Positions 41,317 through 50,461 of a stretch of 64,000 nt of DNA are shown here, piece after piece (position 1 is the stretch's first letter; each line of letters begins with the position of its first letter). The stretch is from Maribacter_C sp047345145. GTDB lineage: Bacteria > Bacteroidota > Bacteroidia > Flavobacteriales > Flavobacteriaceae. The notes beneath the pieces are model-generated. The model ran no database searches and was not told the origin of the DNA. It was given only the letters and a program-made list of their open reading frames with translations. Position numbers and translations under genes: made by a program. The stretch is taken from positions 62,001-126,000 of the forward strand of contig NZ_JBLFER010000004.1 in assembly GCF_047345145.1 (NCBI RefSeq). The letters run 5' to 3'.

Positions 41317-43716
41317 TTATTTTCCTGTAATGTGCAGGGTTGTAAAGTTTTTGTTCACTTCAATAGAATTGTTTCCGTTTCGCTTAATATCTTCTAAGCT
41401 TACTTCCTCATTATCAATCTCTATGCCATTGATTTCAAAAGGTAATCCGTGAAACTTGATCTCAAGGGTTTCATATGGGGTAATAAAAGTGCCGTCTTTA
41501 TGCTGTTGAATGCTTAGCTTTTTTGCCTTTCCTTGTAATTTGAATTTACGATGACTGTAGCGTCCTTTGGTGTAATCATAGCCATCCTGCCCGTCTTCAT
41601 AAACCATAGAATTTTCAATTCCTTCCTTATAATACACATCTAGAATCAGCGTATCAATTGTCTTCTCACCAACGTATTGCTGTACAGGATACTTAGGAAT
41701 AATAGCTCCTTCTTTGATAAACAAAGGAATTTTATCAAGATCTGCGGCTACCCATTTTTCTTTTCCACCATCTACTACTTCTTCTGTCCAGAAATTATAC
41801 CATTTTCCTCTGGGAATATACATTCTTCTACCTTGGGCGTTCGGTTCTTGAATAGGACAAACCAATATCTGATCACCAAAAATGAACTCGTCAGTTCTAA
41901 AATGTGTTTGCGGATCTTCTTGGTCGAACATCACCAAAGATTTCAACATAGCGATTCCGTTTTTAGAATAGTCGTAAAACATGGTATACAGATATGGAAG
42001 CAATTGGTAACGCATTTCAACAAACTTGCGAACAATATCGGTAACCTCATCATCAAAAGACCATGGTTCTTGATCCCCGTGATCACCACTTGAATGGACT
42101 CTACAAAACGGATGAAAAATTCCCAATTGAATCCATCTTGCAAAAAGTTCGCCATTCGGTTGCTCAGCAAAACCTCCAATATCAGAACCCACAAAAGAAT
42201 AGCCACTCATACACATACGTTGCATTTGTACGTTGGCCAACCATAAATGTTCCCAAGTGGCAACGTTATCACCAGTCCAGGTACAGGCATATCTTTGGGT
42301 ACCGGCATATGCGGCTCTTGTTATTACAAATGGTCTCTTTGGATAGGAGTGCTTTTTCACCCCATTATAGGTAGCACGCACCATCTGCATTCCGTAGACG
42401 TTATGCGATTTTCTATGTGTACTAGGATTTCCGTCGTTGTTATGTCGTGTATCTAAAGGAGCGGTTTTTGAAGGTACTTCCATAACGGCGGGTTCGTTCA
42501 TATCGTTCCAAACCGCATGAACGCCCATTTCCGCCATAAATTCTTTATACAATTCTGCCCACCACTTTCGTACTTCAGGATTCGTAAAATCTGGAAAATG
42601 ACATTCACCCGGCCAAACTTTTCCATGCATATAAGGGCCATCGCCTCGTTTACAGAAATAATCGTTTTCCATGGCTTCTTGATACACCCAGTAGTCACGA
42701 TCCACTTTGATTCCCGGATCTATCATTACGACCGTTTTAAACCCATCTTCTTCAAGCTCCCCAATCATTCGCTTTGGGTCAGGAAAACGTGTTTTATCCC
42801 AAGTGAAACAACGGAAACCATCCATATAATCAATATCCAAATAAATGGCATCACACGGAATTTTCAAATCGCGAAACTTCTTCGCTATCTCTTTGACATT
42901 GCTTTCTGGAAAGTAACTCCATTTTGATTGCTGGTAGCCCAAAGCCCATAGAGGTGGGAGTTCTGGTTTTCCTGTTAAATCTGTATACAAACGAACCACT
43001 TTTGACATATCCGGTCCGTAAATGAAATAGTAATTCATCTCACCACCATCAGCCCAAAAACTGGCCGTAGTACGACGCTCATGAGCAAAATCAAAATGCG
43101 TTTTAAAAGTGTTGTCAAAGAAAATACCATAGGCTTTTCCATTGGTGAGTCCTACATAAAAAGGAATGGCTTTATATAAAGGATCTCTGTCCTTTCCGTA
43201 GGCATAGGAATCAGTAACCCAATTTTCGAGTCGCTTTCCTTTTAAGTTGGAATGGGTTGCCTTGTCACCCAAACCGTAGAAACTTTCACCGGTTTGAGCA
43301 ATCTTGCTCATCTTTACTGTATTGCCACCATATTCATAGTTTTCCTCCCAGTGAAAACCAATTTCATCTTCATTGATAATATTTCCCTCTGGGTCGGAAA
43401 TCTGAACACGCATCGTTTTTTTATCCACCAAAACCTTCATACGAATGGTTTCAATAAGGTATTCTGTATCCGTTTCAGAAACATCTAATTTGTCATATCC
43501 GCGTCTACCAATTTTGCTGATAGCATATGAAAAATCAGGTTCAAAATTATAACTGGTCGCATATCGAAAACGCAGCATGCTATTCCGAAGCACGGTAATT
43601 TGAAGTACCACTCCATTTTCAGAGGTGAAATACAACTTGTCGACATCTTGAAGAAAGTCGACTATCTGGTTCGGGTATAAATTCCCTTTATATTCTAATT
43701 CAGTATTCGTAATCAT
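41317..43716 (-). CDS. Glycoside hydrolase family 31 alpha-glucosidase
   Basis: GH31 enzymes split alpha-glucosidic or alpha-xylosidic bonds. The 799-residue protein has an N-terminal galactose-mutarotase-like domain, the substrate loop WALGYQQSKWSYFPE, the catalytic nucleophile in VWNDMNEPAVME, the acid/base in FVGSDIGGFAEQP and a C-terminal DUF5110-type domain. No signal peptide is present, so it should be cytoplasmic. It lies 103 bases after glgB on the same strand, which suggests a role in alpha-glucan or maltodextrin use. Confidence 0.93.
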   Translation of the reverse strand: MITNTELEYKGNLYPNQIVDFLQDVDKLYFTSENGVVLQITVLRNSMLRFRYATSYNFEPDFSYAISKIGRRGYDKLDVSETDTEYLIETIRMKVLVDKKTMRVQISDPEGNIINEDEIGFHWEENYEYGGNTVKMSKIAQTGESFYGLGDKATHSNLKGKRLENWVTDSYAYGKDRDPLYKAIPFYVGLTNGKAYGIFFDNTFKTHFDFAHERRTTASFWADGGEMNYYFIYGPDMSKVVRLYTDLTGKPELPPLWALGYQQSKWSYFPESNVKEIAKKFRDLKIPCDAIYLDIDYMDGFRCFTWDKTRFPDPKRMIGELEEDGFKTVVMIDPGIKVDRDYWVYQEAMENDYFCKRGDGPYMHGKVWPGECHFPDFTNPEVRKWWAELYKEFMAEMGVHAVWNDMNEPAVMEVPSKTAPLDTRHNNDGNPSTHRKSHNVYGMQMVRATYNGVKKHSYPKRPFVITRAAYAGTQRYACTWTGDNVATWEHLWLANVQMQRMCMSGYSFVGSDIGGFAEQPNGELFARWIQLGIFHPFCRVHSSGDHGDQEPWSFDDEVTDIVRKFVEMRYQLLPYLYTMFYDYSKNGIAMLKSLVMFDQEDPQTHFRTDEFIFGDQILVCPIQEPNAQGRRMYIPRGKWYNFWTEEVVDGGKEKWVAADLDKIPLFIKEGAIIPKYPVQQYVGEKTIDTLILDVYYKEGIENSMVYEDGQDGYDYTKGRYSHRKFKLQGKAKKLSIQQHKDGTFITPYETLEIKFHGLPFEINGIEIDNEEVSLEDIKRNGNNSIEVNKNFTTLHITGK

Positions 43717-43819
43717 AGTAGGTTGATTGTATATTGAGGAAGCAAAAAAAGTACATTACTACCTAAACTTGAAATAATTACAGCTGAAATTGTCAACTAT
43801 AACGATATCCTCAAATTTT

Positions 43820-45718
43820 CTATTTAAAAATAACAATACTTAAAGGCGGAATGGTCATTTCAATGGATTTTTTATGTCCGTGCCATTCCTTTGTACTCAG
43901 TTTAGAAATATTGGTATCCAATCCTGAACCACCATATTTTTTAGCATCACTATTGAATAGCACTTTAAGTTGTCCTGATTTCTTCGGAATTCCTATTCTA
44001 TAATTCTCCCTCGGAACCGGAGTCAAATTCAAAGCGATATAAATATCATTCTTAGCGTCATGCCCTTTACGGATGTAAGTCAAAACAGAATTCTCATGGT
44101 CACCATAATCAATCCATTGAAAACCTTCAGGACTGAACTGCTTCTCATATAGCGCAGGATGCGACTTATAAAACCCATTTAAGTCTTTAACGAGTTGTTG
44201 AACACCCGAATGCACTTCATAGTCTAACAAATGCCAATCTAAACTTTGCTGGAAGTTCCATTCAGAAGTTTGTCCGAATTCACCACCTTGAAAAATCAAG
44301 TTTGTTCCGGGGTGCGTGAACATATAACCAAAGAGCAATCTTAAGTTCGCAAACTTTTGCCATTCATCACCTGGCATACGATACACCAGCGATTGTTTGC
44401 CATACACCACCTCATCATGCGAAAACGGGAGCATAAAATTCTCCGTAAAGGCATAGGTCATGCTAAAGGTTAAATCATTTTGGTGATACTTTCTGTTGAT
44501 GGGGTCTTTTTTGAAATACTCTAAAGTATCGTGCATCCAACCCATCATCCATTTCATTCCAAAACCTAATCCGCCTAAATTTACCGGTTTTGAAACCCCT
44601 GTAAAAGCAGTAGATTCCTCAGCAATGGTTTGTACACCGTCGAAATTCTCATAGACGGCTTGATTTAATTCCCGAATAAAAGAAAGTGCTTCTAAATTTT
44701 CATTGTTGCCGTACATATTGGGCTCCCACTCCCCTTCTTCTCTGGAATAGTCCAAATAAATCATTGAAGCTACAGCATCAACTCGGAGCGCATCAGCATG
44801 AAACTGGTCTAACCAAAAAAGTGCATTACTAATTAAAAAGGCACGGACTTCATTTCGACCATAATTGAAGATTAAACTTTTCCAATCTGGGTGATATCCT
44901 TTTCTTCTATCGGGATGTTCGTATAAGTGAGAGCCATCGAAAAACCCTAGTCCATGGGCATCTTCAGGAAAATGTGAGGGAACCCAATCCAAAATAACCC
45001 CAATATCATTCTGATGTAATTTATCAACCAATAGTTTAAAACCTTCCGGTTCACCAAAACGGGAAGTCGGCGCGAAATAACCTGTAAGCTGATACCCCCA
45101 AGAAGGGTCGTAGGGATACTCCATCACGGGCATAAATTCCACATGGGTAAAACCCATCTCTTTTACATAGCTGACTAAATCCTCAGCCAATTCCCCATAA
45201 CTTAGGAATTCATTGTCATTTTTCTTTTTCCAAGAACCTAAGTGCACCTCGTATACTGAATAGGGTCTGTCTAATCCGTTTTTTTCAGAGCGGTAGCCCA
45301 TCCACTTTTTGTCTTTCCAGGTGTATTTTGCATCCCAAATAATAGAAGCTGTGTTAGGCGGGTGCTCGCAGTAACGCGCAAATGGGTCTGCTTTTTCGGT
45401 AACTATTCCGTGATTATTTGAATGAATCTTGTATTTGTAGATTTCACCATGTCCGACGTTTGGAATAAATCCTTCCCAAATTCCACTTTCATCCCAACGC
45501 ACATTTAGAGCATGTTCTCCGTCCTGCCAAGCATTGAACTCTCCAATCACCGAAACTGAGTTTGCGGTTGGTGCCCAAACGGAAAAGTATGTTCCTTTTA
45601 CTCCTTCAACGAATATCGGATGAGAGCCTAACTTCTCATATAGTTTATAATGCTTTCCTGATTTAAATAAATTAATATCGAAATCAGAAAAAAGACTGTG
45701 AGCAATAACCTTTGACAT
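43820..45718 (-). CDS. glgB: 1,4-alpha-glucan branching enzyme (GlgB)
   Basis: GlgB forms alpha-1,6 branches in glycogen. The frame is open from 45742, but a TACTTTTG promoter box at 45740-45747 rules this out; the ATG at 45718 (MSKVIAHSLFSDFDINLF) fits. The 632-residue protein has the CBM48 domain (FSVWAPTANSVSVIGEFNAW) and GH13 motifs: DWVPSHFPED, the nucleophile in ALRVDAVASMIYLDY, the acid/base in TIAEESTAF and FSHDEVVYG. No glgA, glgC or glgP is near, so the rest of glycogen synthesis must lie elsewhere. Confidence 0.95.
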   Translation of the reverse strand: MSKVIAHSLFSDFDINLFKSGKHYKLYEKLGSHPIFVEGVKGTYFSVWAPTANSVSVIGEFNAWQDGEHALNVRWDESGIWEGFIPNVGHGEIYKYKIHSNNHGIVTEKADPFARYCEHPPNTASIIWDAKYTWKDKKWMGYRSEKNGLDRPYSVYEVHLGSWKKKNDNEFLSYGELAEDLVSYVKEMGFTHVEFMPVMEYPYDPSWGYQLTGYFAPTSRFGEPEGFKLLVDKLHQNDIGVILDWVPSHFPEDAHGLGFFDGSHLYEHPDRRKGYHPDWKSLIFNYGRNEVRAFLISNALFWLDQFHADALRVDAVASMIYLDYSREEGEWEPNMYGNNENLEALSFIRELNQAVYENFDGVQTIAEESTAFTGVSKPVNLGGLGFGMKWMMGWMHDTLEYFKKDPINRKYHQNDLTFSMTYAFTENFMLPFSHDEVVYGKQSLVYRMPGDEWQKFANLRLLFGYMFTHPGTNLIFQGGEFGQTSEWNFQQSLDWHLLDYEVHSGVQQLVKDLNGFYKSHPALYEKQFSPEGFQWIDYGDHENSVLTYIRKGHDAKNDIYIALNLTPVPRENYRIGIPKKSGQLKVLFNSDAKKYGGSGLDTNISKLSTKEWHGHKKSIEMTIPPLSIVIFK

Positions 45719-45739
45719 ATTAGAGTGCTGTATTTGTTG

Positions 45740-45747
45740 CAAAAGTA
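45740..45747 (-). promoter_or_regulatory. -7 box of the glgB promoter
   Basis: TACTTTTG on the minus strand matches TAnnTTTG and lies 22 bases before the glgB ATG at 45718; it decides the start codon. Confidence 0.6.
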
Positions 45748-45918
45748 ATCAACTTTGGAGGATTGAATACTCTGATAATTAGCAGATGAATTTTTCTTGA
45801 TTCTTATTACGAAATCATCAATATAGGGCTGAAATTTTGATAAACTGAAAAAAGTGGAACGCTTTTTGAAATATAAATTACAACTTTGAAAAATTCGTAT
45901 AAACTAAATACTAAAATT

Positions 45919-46506
45919 ATGAAAAAAGTAACACTAATACTCGGCGCATTTCTAACACTTTTCATGGTTTCCTGTGAAGTAAATGGAGTTGATGGGCGCG
46001 ATGGATTTGATGGAATAGATGGAATCGATGGAAGAGATGGTTTAGATGGTCTTGATGGGCAAGACGCTCCATTACCTAAAGTCATTGATGTTGAAGGAAC
46101 GTTTACTTTGGATAATGATTATGGCATTCGACATACTTTTGACGACTCTATAGAAGTTTTAGAAACTGATGTAGTATTGGTTTATCTTCTTTGGGATCAA
46201 GCTGACGGTTCTGACGGACAACCCATAGATATATGGAGACTATTACCTCAAACGCGACTTTTAGATCAGGGTGTATTGATATACAATTTCGAACACACCT
46301 TTGTAGATGTCGATATCTTCTTAGAAGCGGACTTTGATTTAGGAACTTTGGCAGCTGGTGATACAGACAATCAAGTTTTCAGAATTGCGGTTTTACCAGC
46401 AGAATCTACCTCTGGGAAGTCAAGTGTTGACAAGACTAGTATCACTTCTGTAATGGCTTATTTAGGTGTTGAAGATAAAGATGTAAAGAAAGTACAATTG
46501 AAATAA
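45919..46506 (+). CDS. Lipoprotein with collagen-like Gly-X-Asp repeats
   Basis: I use the ATG at 45919; it gives MKKVTLILGAFLTLFMVSC, a lipoprotein signal with Cys19. The frame's upstream TTG is not needed. Directly after the lipid anchor come nine Gly-X-Asp triplets (GVDGRDGFDGIDG...), a short collagen-like stalk that could bind calcium. The remaining 140 residues form a beta-rich domain with acidic patches (LEADFDLGTLAAGDTDNQ). The protein is probably displayed at the surface. It is a single-gene unit with a terminator behind it. Confidence 0.85.
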   Translation: MKKVTLILGAFLTLFMVSCEVNGVDGRDGFDGIDGIDGRDGLDGLDGQDAPLPKVIDVEGTFTLDNDYGIRHTFDDSIEVLETDVVLVYLLWDQADGSDGQPIDIWRLLPQTRLLDQGVLIYNFEHTFVDVDIFLEADFDLGTLAAGDTDNQVFRIAVLPAESTSGKSSVDKTSITSVMAYLGVEDKDVKKVQLK

Positions 46507-46526
46507 AACAAAACCCCACAATTTGT

Positions 46527-46562
46527 AAATCCTGTTTTTTTGTTAAAGACAGGATTTTTTTT
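46527..46562 (+). terminator. Terminator after the collagen-like gene
   Basis: aatcctgt and acaggatt pair around a T-rich loop, followed by eight T. Confidence 0.88.
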
Positions 46563-46574
46563 GTCCAGAGTGGT

Positions 46575-46582
46575 TATTTTTG
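46575..46582 (+). promoter_or_regulatory. Possible -7 box for msrB
   Basis: TATTTTTG matches TAnnTTTG about 77 bases before the msrB ATG; the -33 box is not clear. Confidence 0.4.
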
Positions 46583-46658
46583 AAAGTATTCGGTATTTGA
46601 ATCGTCTAAAAAAATCTAAATGAGATTTCCATCTTTATGGAAATGAAAATAAATAATT

Positions 46659-47159
46659 ATGCTAAAAAATATTGCTATTGTATTTGTCTTGCTCCTAACA
46701 AGCTGTAAAGGCAATACTCAAGAAAAGAAAGACATGGCCGTTCAAGAAACGGAAATGAAAGAAAAAACTTTTGCGGTCACTAAAACTGATGCTGAATGGA
46801 AAGAACAATTGACTGCCGAGCAATATTATGTATTGCGTAAAGCAGCGACAGAAAATCCATTTACTAGTGAGTTACTTGAAAATAAAAAAGAGGGTACTTA
46901 CGTATGTGTAGCCTGCGAAACCCCATTATTTGAAAGCAAGACCAAATTTAAATCAGGAACAGGTTGGCCAAGTTTTTTCCAAGAAATTGAAGGAAATGTA
47001 GCCTATGATGTCGATTATAAAATCGGTTACAAACGTACCGAAGAGCACTGTGCTACTTGTGGGGGTCACCTAGGGCATGTTTTTGAAGATGGACCAGAGC
47101 CGACCGGAGAAAGACATTGCATTAACGGCGTTGCTTTAAAGTTTATTCCTGCGGAATAA
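46659..47159 (+). CDS. msrB: Peptide-methionine (R)-S-oxide reductase lipoprotein (MsrB)
   Basis: MsrB reduces methionine-R-sulfoxide in damaged proteins. The protein has a lipobox (LLTSCKGN, Cys16), so it works in the periplasm or at the outer membrane. The zinc Cys pairs are CVACETPLF and CATCGGHLGHVF; the substrate loop SGTGWPSFF is intact; the catalytic Cys lies in RHCINGVALKF (families often have RYCINS). At 166 residues it is a complete single-domain enzyme. Confidence 0.94.
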   Translation: MLKNIAIVFVLLLTSCKGNTQEKKDMAVQETEMKEKTFAVTKTDAEWKEQLTAEQYYVLRKAATENPFTSELLENKKEGTYVCVACETPLFESKTKFKSGTGWPSFFQEIEGNVAYDVDYKIGYKRTEEHCATCGGHLGHVFEDGPEPTGERHCINGVALKFIPAE

Positions 47160-47186
47160 ATTTTATTCAAATACCAGTATTTGATG

Positions 47187-47229
47187 CACCAAATTCCAAG
47201 AAAGTGTTCTTTGGAATTTGGTGCTTTTT
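47187..47229 (+). terminator. Terminator after msrB
   Basis: caccaaattccaa and ttggaatttggtg form a 13-bp perfect stem, followed by a short T-run. Confidence 0.85.
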
Positions 47230-47279
47230 AGTTGGGATTTTCTGCATAGATTTTATAACATAATTTTGGATTTTCGTAC

Positions 47280-47311
47280 TTGCTTTTTGCTACCTGAAAT
47301 GCGTACTTTTG
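47280..47311 (+). promoter_or_regulatory. lpdA promoter
   Basis: TTG at 47280-47282 and TACTTTTG at 47304-47311, 21 bases apart, match the Bacteroidota consensus. Between it and the ATG lies the small palindrome cccgatagctttcggg (47321-47336), a string seen often between Bacteroidota genes. Confidence 0.68.
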
Positions 47312-47357
47312 CACTCGCTCCCGATAGCTTTCGGGTTGAACACTAAAAATTAAGTTT

Positions 47358-48749
47358 ATGAGCAATTTTGATGTTATTGTTTTAGGTAGTGGTCCTGGAG
47401 GATATGTTACCGCTATTAGAGCTTCTCAACTCGGTTTGAAGACTGCAATTATAGAAAAAGAAAGCCTCGGAGGGGTTTGTTTGAATTGGGGATGTATTCC
47501 AACCAAAGCTTTATTAAAATCTGCTCAAGTATTTGAATATCTGCAACATGCAGGCGACTACGGACTGAAAGCTGAAGGCGTTGATAAAGATTTTGATGCT
47601 GTTGTCAAAAGAAGCCGTGGTGTCGCTGACGGAATGAGCAAAGGTGTTCAATTCTTAATGAAGAAGAACAAAATCGAAGTTATCAATGGCTTCGGAAAAG
47701 TGAAGACGGGTAAGAAAGTTTCGGTGAAGAGTGAAGACGGAAAAGAAACCGAATATTCGGCAAATCATATCATTATAGCAACCGGAGCACGAAGCCGTGA
47801 ATTACCAAGTCTACCACAAGATGGTAAAAAAATTATTGGCTACCGTAAGGCAATGACCTTAGAAGAACAACCCAAGAAATTGATTGTTGTAGGTAGTGGT
47901 GCTATCGGAATTGAATTTGCATATTTCTACAACTCTATGGGTACCGAAGTTACCGTAGTTGAATATCTACCTAGAATCGTTCCTGTTGAAGATGAGGATG
48001 TTTCAAAACAATTGGAGCGCAGCTTTAAAAAGTCAGGTATCAAGGTGATGACTTCTGCCGAAGTTACAGGTGTAGATACTTCAGGAAACGGAGTTAAGGC
48101 CACTGTAAAAACCTCTAAAGGAGAAGAAATTCTAGAAGCAGATATCGTACTTTCTGCTGTTGGTATCAAAACCAACATTGAGAATATTGGCTTAGAGGAT
48201 GTAGGTATTGCCACAGATAGAGACAAGATTTTGGTAAATGATTTTTATCAAACTAACATTCCCGGATATTACGCTATTGGCGATGTTACTCCCGGTCAAG
48301 CTTTAGCACATGTTGCTTCTGCGGAAGGGATTCTTTGTGTTGAGAAAATCGCAGGCATGCATGTGGAAGCTTTGGATTATGGCAATATTCCAGGGTGTAC
48401 CTATTGCTCTCCTGAAATTGCTTCTGTAGGTTTAACTGAAGCGCAGGCTAAAGAAGCCGGACACGATATTAAAGTTGGTAAATTTCCCTTTTCCGCAAGT
48501 GGTAAGGCAAAGGCTTCTGGCGCATCTGACGGATTCGTAAAAGTAATTTTCGATGCGAAATACGGAGAATGGTTAGGCTGCCATATGATTGGTGCAGGCG
48601 TTACTGATATGATTGCCGAAGCTGTACTAGGTCGTAAACTGGAAACTACGGGGCATGAAGTTCTGAAAGCAGTTCACCCTCACCCAACTATGAGTGAAGC
48701 TGTTATGGAAGCTGTTGCAGACGCCTATGACGAAGTAATTCATTTATAG
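47358..48749 (+). CDS. lpdA: Dihydrolipoyl dehydrogenase (E3)
   Basis: E3 reoxidises dihydrolipoamide in 2-oxo acid dehydrogenase complexes and the glycine cleavage system. The 463-residue protein has the FAD-binding GSGPGGYVTAI, the redox disulfide GGVCLNWGCIPTKA (Cys41, Cys46), the NAD motif VVGSGAIGIEFA and the C-terminal HPHPTMSEAVMEA with the catalytic His. It is monocistronic with its own promoter, not in a complex operon, so it may serve several complexes. Confidence 0.96.
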   Translation: MSNFDVIVLGSGPGGYVTAIRASQLGLKTAIIEKESLGGVCLNWGCIPTKALLKSAQVFEYLQHAGDYGLKAEGVDKDFDAVVKRSRGVADGMSKGVQFLMKKNKIEVINGFGKVKTGKKVSVKSEDGKETEYSANHIIIATGARSRELPSLPQDGKKIIGYRKAMTLEEQPKKLIVVGSGAIGIEFAYFYNSMGTEVTVVEYLPRIVPVEDEDVSKQLERSFKKSGIKVMTSAEVTGVDTSGNGVKATVKTSKGEEILEADIVLSAVGIKTNIENIGLEDVGIATDRDKILVNDFYQTNIPGYYAIGDVTPGQALAHVASAEGILCVEKIAGMHVEALDYGNIPGCTYCSPEIASVGLTEAQAKEAGHDIKVGKFPFSASGKAKASGASDGFVKVIFDAKYGEWLGCHMIGAGVTDMIAEAVLGRKLETTGHEVLKAVHPHPTMSEAVMEAVADAYDEVIHL

Positions 48750-48827
48750 GGGAATTGATTATTTAAACATTAATAATCAGTAATTTATAATTTTCATATT
48801 AAAATATTCTAAATAACTGAAAACGGT

Positions 48828-48869
48828 ATGAAAAAGGGAATATCAATTCAAGAAATCTACAACCGATGA
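48828..48869 (+). CDS. Possible 13-residue leader ORF coupled to the PepSY gene
   Basis: The frame ATG at 48828 to TGA at 48869 encodes MKKGISIQEIYNR. Its stop overlaps the ATG of the PepSY-type gene as ATGA, a coupling arrangement. It could be a leader peptide or chance; conservation is unknown. Confidence 0.3.
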   Translation: MKKGISIQEIYNR

Positions 48870-49420
48870 AGTGGGAAAACAGAAATGTTCATAGAGATGT
48901 AGCCTATTTTTATATCGGACTTATCATCGCATTTTCTTTTTCAGGGATTATTTTGAACCACCGTGCCGATTGGTATCCGATGGATTATGCATACGAGACG
49001 AAAGACGTTCAATTAGAACTTCCTTCGGATAAGAATGCGATTGATACGGAAAAATTCATAAAAGGAATTTCTGAAAAATGGGAACTGGATGCCGAATATG
49101 ATAGTCACCGTATTCGTGACAACGAACTTCGTGTTTTCTATAAAGATAATATTGTCCTAGACGCTGATATTACAACAGGAAAGGGCGTTGTGGAATACAA
49201 GCGTAAAACACCTGTGTTAGGACAAACAATGTTCCTACACAAGACCACCAATAAATTTTGGATTTGGTATTCAGATATCTTCGGAATTGGTATGCTGACA
49301 ATTGCAATTACCGGAATGTTCATCATCACCAAAGGAAAAAATACGTTTAAAAGACGTGGTTGGAAACTGGCTCTTGCTGGATTAATCTTCCCAATAATAA
49401 TACTCATCTTATTTAGCTAA
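48866..49420 (+). CDS. PepSY-type membrane protein
   Basis: The 184-residue protein begins MKWENRNVHRDVAYFYIGLII, the arginine- and histidine-containing first helix of PepSY-associated membrane proteins, with about three membrane helices in all: one N-terminal, then LTIAITGMFIITKG and LALAGLIFPIIILILF. The 80-residue part between them (about 30-120) faces the periplasm, where the PepSY-like strands lie. Relatives often act with iron uptake or cytochromes, but no such gene is next to it. The DUF3817 gene follows 10 bases later. Confidence 0.8.
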   Translation: MKWENRNVHRDVAYFYIGLIIAFSFSGIILNHRADWYPMDYAYETKDVQLELPSDKNAIDTEKFIKGISEKWELDAEYDSHRIRDNELRVFYKDNIVLDADITTGKGVVEYKRKTPVLGQTMFLHKTTNKFWIWYSDIFGIGMLTIAITGMFIITKGKNTFKRRGWKLALAGLIFPIIILILFS

Positions 49421-49430
49421 AACTTCAAAT

Positions 49431-49730
49431 ATGCTCAACCTTTTTAGAATCACATCAATCTTGGAAGGCATATCGTATTTGTCCTTATTCGCTGTAACCA
49501 TGCCTTTGAAGTATTTGGCTGATATTCCCATGCCGAACAAATTTGCAGGTTATGCGCATGGCGTCTTATTTATCGCCTACATATTAATCGCTGCTGTATT
49601 CTGGTTTCAGAAAAAGTGGTCTTTAAAAAGAGGTTTTATACTAGTAATTGCTTCACTCCTACCCTTTGCTACGTTTTATGTGGATGAGAAATATTTAAAA
49701 CCCCTGAAATCAGGGAACGCTACTTCTTAG
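49431..49730 (+). CDS. DUF3817 membrane protein
   Basis: This 99-residue protein has three membrane helices. The sequence FRITSILEGISYLSLFAVTMPLKYLADIP and then YAHGVLFIAYILIAA matches DUF3817, a family with unknown function found in many bacteria, sometimes fused to transporters. It forms a short operon with the PepSY-type gene before it (10 bases). Confidence 0.85.
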   Translation: MLNLFRITSILEGISYLSLFAVTMPLKYLADIPMPNKFAGYAHGVLFIAYILIAAVFWFQKKWSLKRGFILVIASLLPFATFYVDEKYLKPLKSGNATS

Positions 49731-49772
49731 ATTTGGTTGATATTTGTACTGTAGAAGACCAAATATCAAATT

Positions 49773-50459
49773 ATGTATTACCAAGTAACTGATTACTACG
49801 ATCCGATTGGGCAAAAAGAAATATCTAGCAAATGTCCTGATTGCGGCAGTCAAAATTGTCTAGAACTTCATTTTTATCAAAAGAGAATTGAAACTCCTTT
49901 TTCAAAAAAGGTATCTAAAAAAGTAACAGGTGTTCTAGTATGTCACAATACTGAAACTGAAATTTCACCTGTTCTGTGGACTGATGAAATTGAAAACTAT
50001 TTTAAGACAGAAAAGTCAAAACTTAAATTGAATCCCACTGGTTTTAAATTAAGAAAAGGATTTTACTTTGTCCTAATTGTACTCTTTTTGGCAATTGGTG
50101 GTTTCATAGGATATTACGAGTGGCAACATCAACAATACAATAATCAATCAGCGGCTATTGAGAACGCAATGGAAGGTGATATGGTCAAAGTTATGCAGAC
50201 ACTCAGGCAAAATGACGAAACCATTTATGGAAATACATGGTACAAAATTGAAACAATTCAAGGTGATACGCTTTTTTTAAGGCAACATAAAGATTTTACA
50301 TCGGAAGACGGATTCAATTTTGAACTTGAAGAGGGTAATTTTACAGGAGAAACCATAAAAGCATCCTTACCGCGTTTTAAAGAAAGATCTATTGCAGGAT
50401 TCGACTATACAAACACAAGCTTTTCAGGATACATTACAGAAATTCAAAAGAAGGAATAG
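49773..50459 (+). CDS. Membrane protein with N-terminal zinc-ribbon-like motif
   Basis: The 228 residues contain an N-terminal CPDCGSQNC motif (residues 21-29) with a later CHN, one membrane helix (FYFVLIVLFLAIGGFIGYY, residues about 91-109) and a C-terminal part of about 110 residues with a beta pattern (GNTWYKIETIQGDTLFLRQHKDF). The N terminus is probably cytoplasmic. I do not recognise the family. The next gene starts 3 bases after its stop, so the pair is coupled. Confidence 0.72.
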   Translation: MYYQVTDYYDPIGQKEISSKCPDCGSQNCLELHFYQKRIETPFSKKVSKKVTGVLVCHNTETEISPVLWTDEIENYFKTEKSKLKLNPTGFKLRKGFYFVLIVLFLAIGGFIGYYEWQHQQYNNQSAAIENAMEGDMVKVMQTLRQNDETIYGNTWYKIETIQGDTLFLRQHKDFTSEDGFNFELEEGNFTGETIKASLPRFKERSIAGFDYTNTSFSGYITEIQKKE

Positions 50460-50461
50460 TT

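Noticed and set aside
42517..42927. Several 70-140-codon frames antisense to the GH31 gene
   Set aside because: All are covered by the conserved GH31 frame; composition reflects the opposite strand.
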